NCBI GenBank assembly: GCA_017633675.1
Contig: JAGBOW010000085.1
Span: 1 to 32,044 of the forward strand
Reading direction: 5' to 3'
Source: a bacterium
GTDB lineage: Bacteria; Cyanobacteriota; Vampirovibrionia; Gastranaerophilales; Gastranaerophilaceae
Length of the DNA: 32,044 bases
Shown: one piece after another, positions 31,572 through 32,044 of the stretch
Position numbering within the stretch: the first letter of the stretch is position 1
Layout of the letters: each line of letters begins with the position of its first letter
Program-made: the position numbers and the translations under genes
Notes under the pieces: model-generated
What the model saw: the letters and a program-made list of their open reading frames with translations, nothing else
What the model was told of the DNA's origin: nothing
The model's database searches: none

Positions 31572-31652
31572 CATTAGGAACGATAAGGGTTTTCAGGGTT
31601 CGAACCTTTGAGAATTATCTTTTAACAGGACATTTGGTCGGAAGGAAATTTT

Positions 31653-31680
31653 GTCACTGCGAGCGAAAGCGTGGCAGTCC
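31653..31680. repeat. Dispersed repeat GTCACTGCGAGCG-type element
   Basis: GTCACTGCGAGCGAAAGCGT followed by GGCAGTCC. The ends pair (ACTGC with GCAGT) around a GCGAAAGC core. It is of the same class as the element inside prmA (GAGCGAAGCGAA). Around it (31572-31804) I see no gene, only a GGTTCGAACC palindrome at 31598-31607. Confidence 0.55.
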
Positions 31681-31804
31681 AGCCAATTATAGCGATTTTA
31701 TATGGTCGGAAGTTGGTTGATTTAAAAAGTCCGAAATGTCCGATTTTTGTAACAATAATGTCCTCTCATTTGCACTTTTTGTCCTTATATTTACATTTAA
31801 AATG

Positions 31805-32044
31805 TTAACTTATTGTGACATTCAATTTTTGCAGAGTTAAATTTTTTACTTGCTCATAAAAATCATTTGGTAAAGATCTTTTATCACGAGCAATACATCC
31901 GCAATTAAAAGGACCTGTTTCATTTGTGTATTGTTTTGCCCTTCTGCAAGCCGGAGATTTTATCCAACATTCTTTTAAATTTTGATAATTGCGAATATCA
32001 TTTGTGCATAAAGTGTCAGATTCTACACGTCCGGGACACCAATT
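31805..32044 (-). CDS. C-terminal 79 codons of an unknown Cys-containing protein, cut by the window edge
   Basis: An open minus-strand frame enters from the right edge and stops at 31805-31807. It reads NWCPGRVESDTLCTNDIRNY at the edge, then LKECWIKSPACRRAKQY, GPFNCGCIARDKRSLP and ends LNVTIS. Six Cys in about 80 residues, with a C-G-C near the middle, suggest metal binding or disulfides. The codon pattern looks coding, and the absence of stops over 79 codons in AT-rich DNA supports a gene. The family is not recognised and the start lies outside the window. Confidence 0.6.
   Translation of the reverse strand, partial: NWCPGRVESDTLCTNDIRNYQNLKECWIKSPACRRAKQYTNETGPFNCGCIARDKRSLPNDFYEQVKNLTLQKLNVTIS

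Noticed and set aside
31496-31720. A 74-codon open frame
   Set aside because: It begins inside tRNA-His and runs through a terminator and a dispersed repeat.

Overview
The window is AT-rich bacterial chromosome of mostly single-copy housekeeping genes in tight operons. The most likely source is a non-photosynthetic member of the Cyanobacteriota, a Gastranaerophilales/Melainabacteria-type gut lineage. Three things point there: an OmpR-family regulator that reads like cyanobacterial RpaB (ycf27), a prepilin with a class III leader followed by a TLGIIGVVSALTLP helix, and an SLH-domain envelope protein next to Kdo/LPS synthesis (kdsB), which implies a diderm. This placement is inference from sequence memory; no search was run. 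The code is standard (TGA, TAA and TAG all end genes).

Layout. 1-411: a terminator and repeat debris. 412-6463: smc-scpA-scpB (condensin) with a membrane-anchored matrixin/TPR metalloprotease in the same overlapping operon. 6556-7932: a COG2509-type FAD oxidoreductase. 8018-9854: a small XRE regulator divergent from a pseudopilin, then a tandem UspA protein on the minus strand. 10080-14957: one compact operon with a sigma-70-family factor, gcvPB (broken by an in-frame TAA), a 2-hydroxyacyl-CoA dehydratase/activase-like protein, a polytopic membrane protein and miaA. 15185-18659: a large AsmA-like envelope protein split by a frameshift at a run of seven A. 18891-21800: an SLH surface protein and a glycine-zipper protein of unknown role. 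21840-23494: a 57-codon minus-strand gene, a uridine-kinase-like gene and a secreted Cys-rich CxxC protein. 23599-25513 (minus): ybaB-recR-oppF. 25628-26425: a second matrixin. 26535-30493: accD-accA-prmA-membrane protein-kdsB. 30622-31365: rpaB-like regulator. 31464-31540: tRNA-His. 31805-32044: the C-terminal end of a minus-strand gene cut by the window edge.

The genes serve chromosome segregation and repair (smc/scpAB, recR/ybaB), fatty-acid initiation (accDA), envelope assembly (kdsB, AsmA-like, SLH, pseudopilin), translation (prmA, miaA, tRNA-His) and glycine/one-carbon metabolism (gcvPB). No prophage, insertion sequence, CRISPR array or defence island was seen. The unusual material is fine-grained: an intergenic tandem octamer family (CYTATYGC, strict 8-bp period) in at least six places, two repeat elements that sit in frame inside prmA and the AsmA gene, two gene disruptions that look recent, promoters placed so that smc and the second matrixin would be leaderless, and two matrixin paralogues in one 32-kb window.
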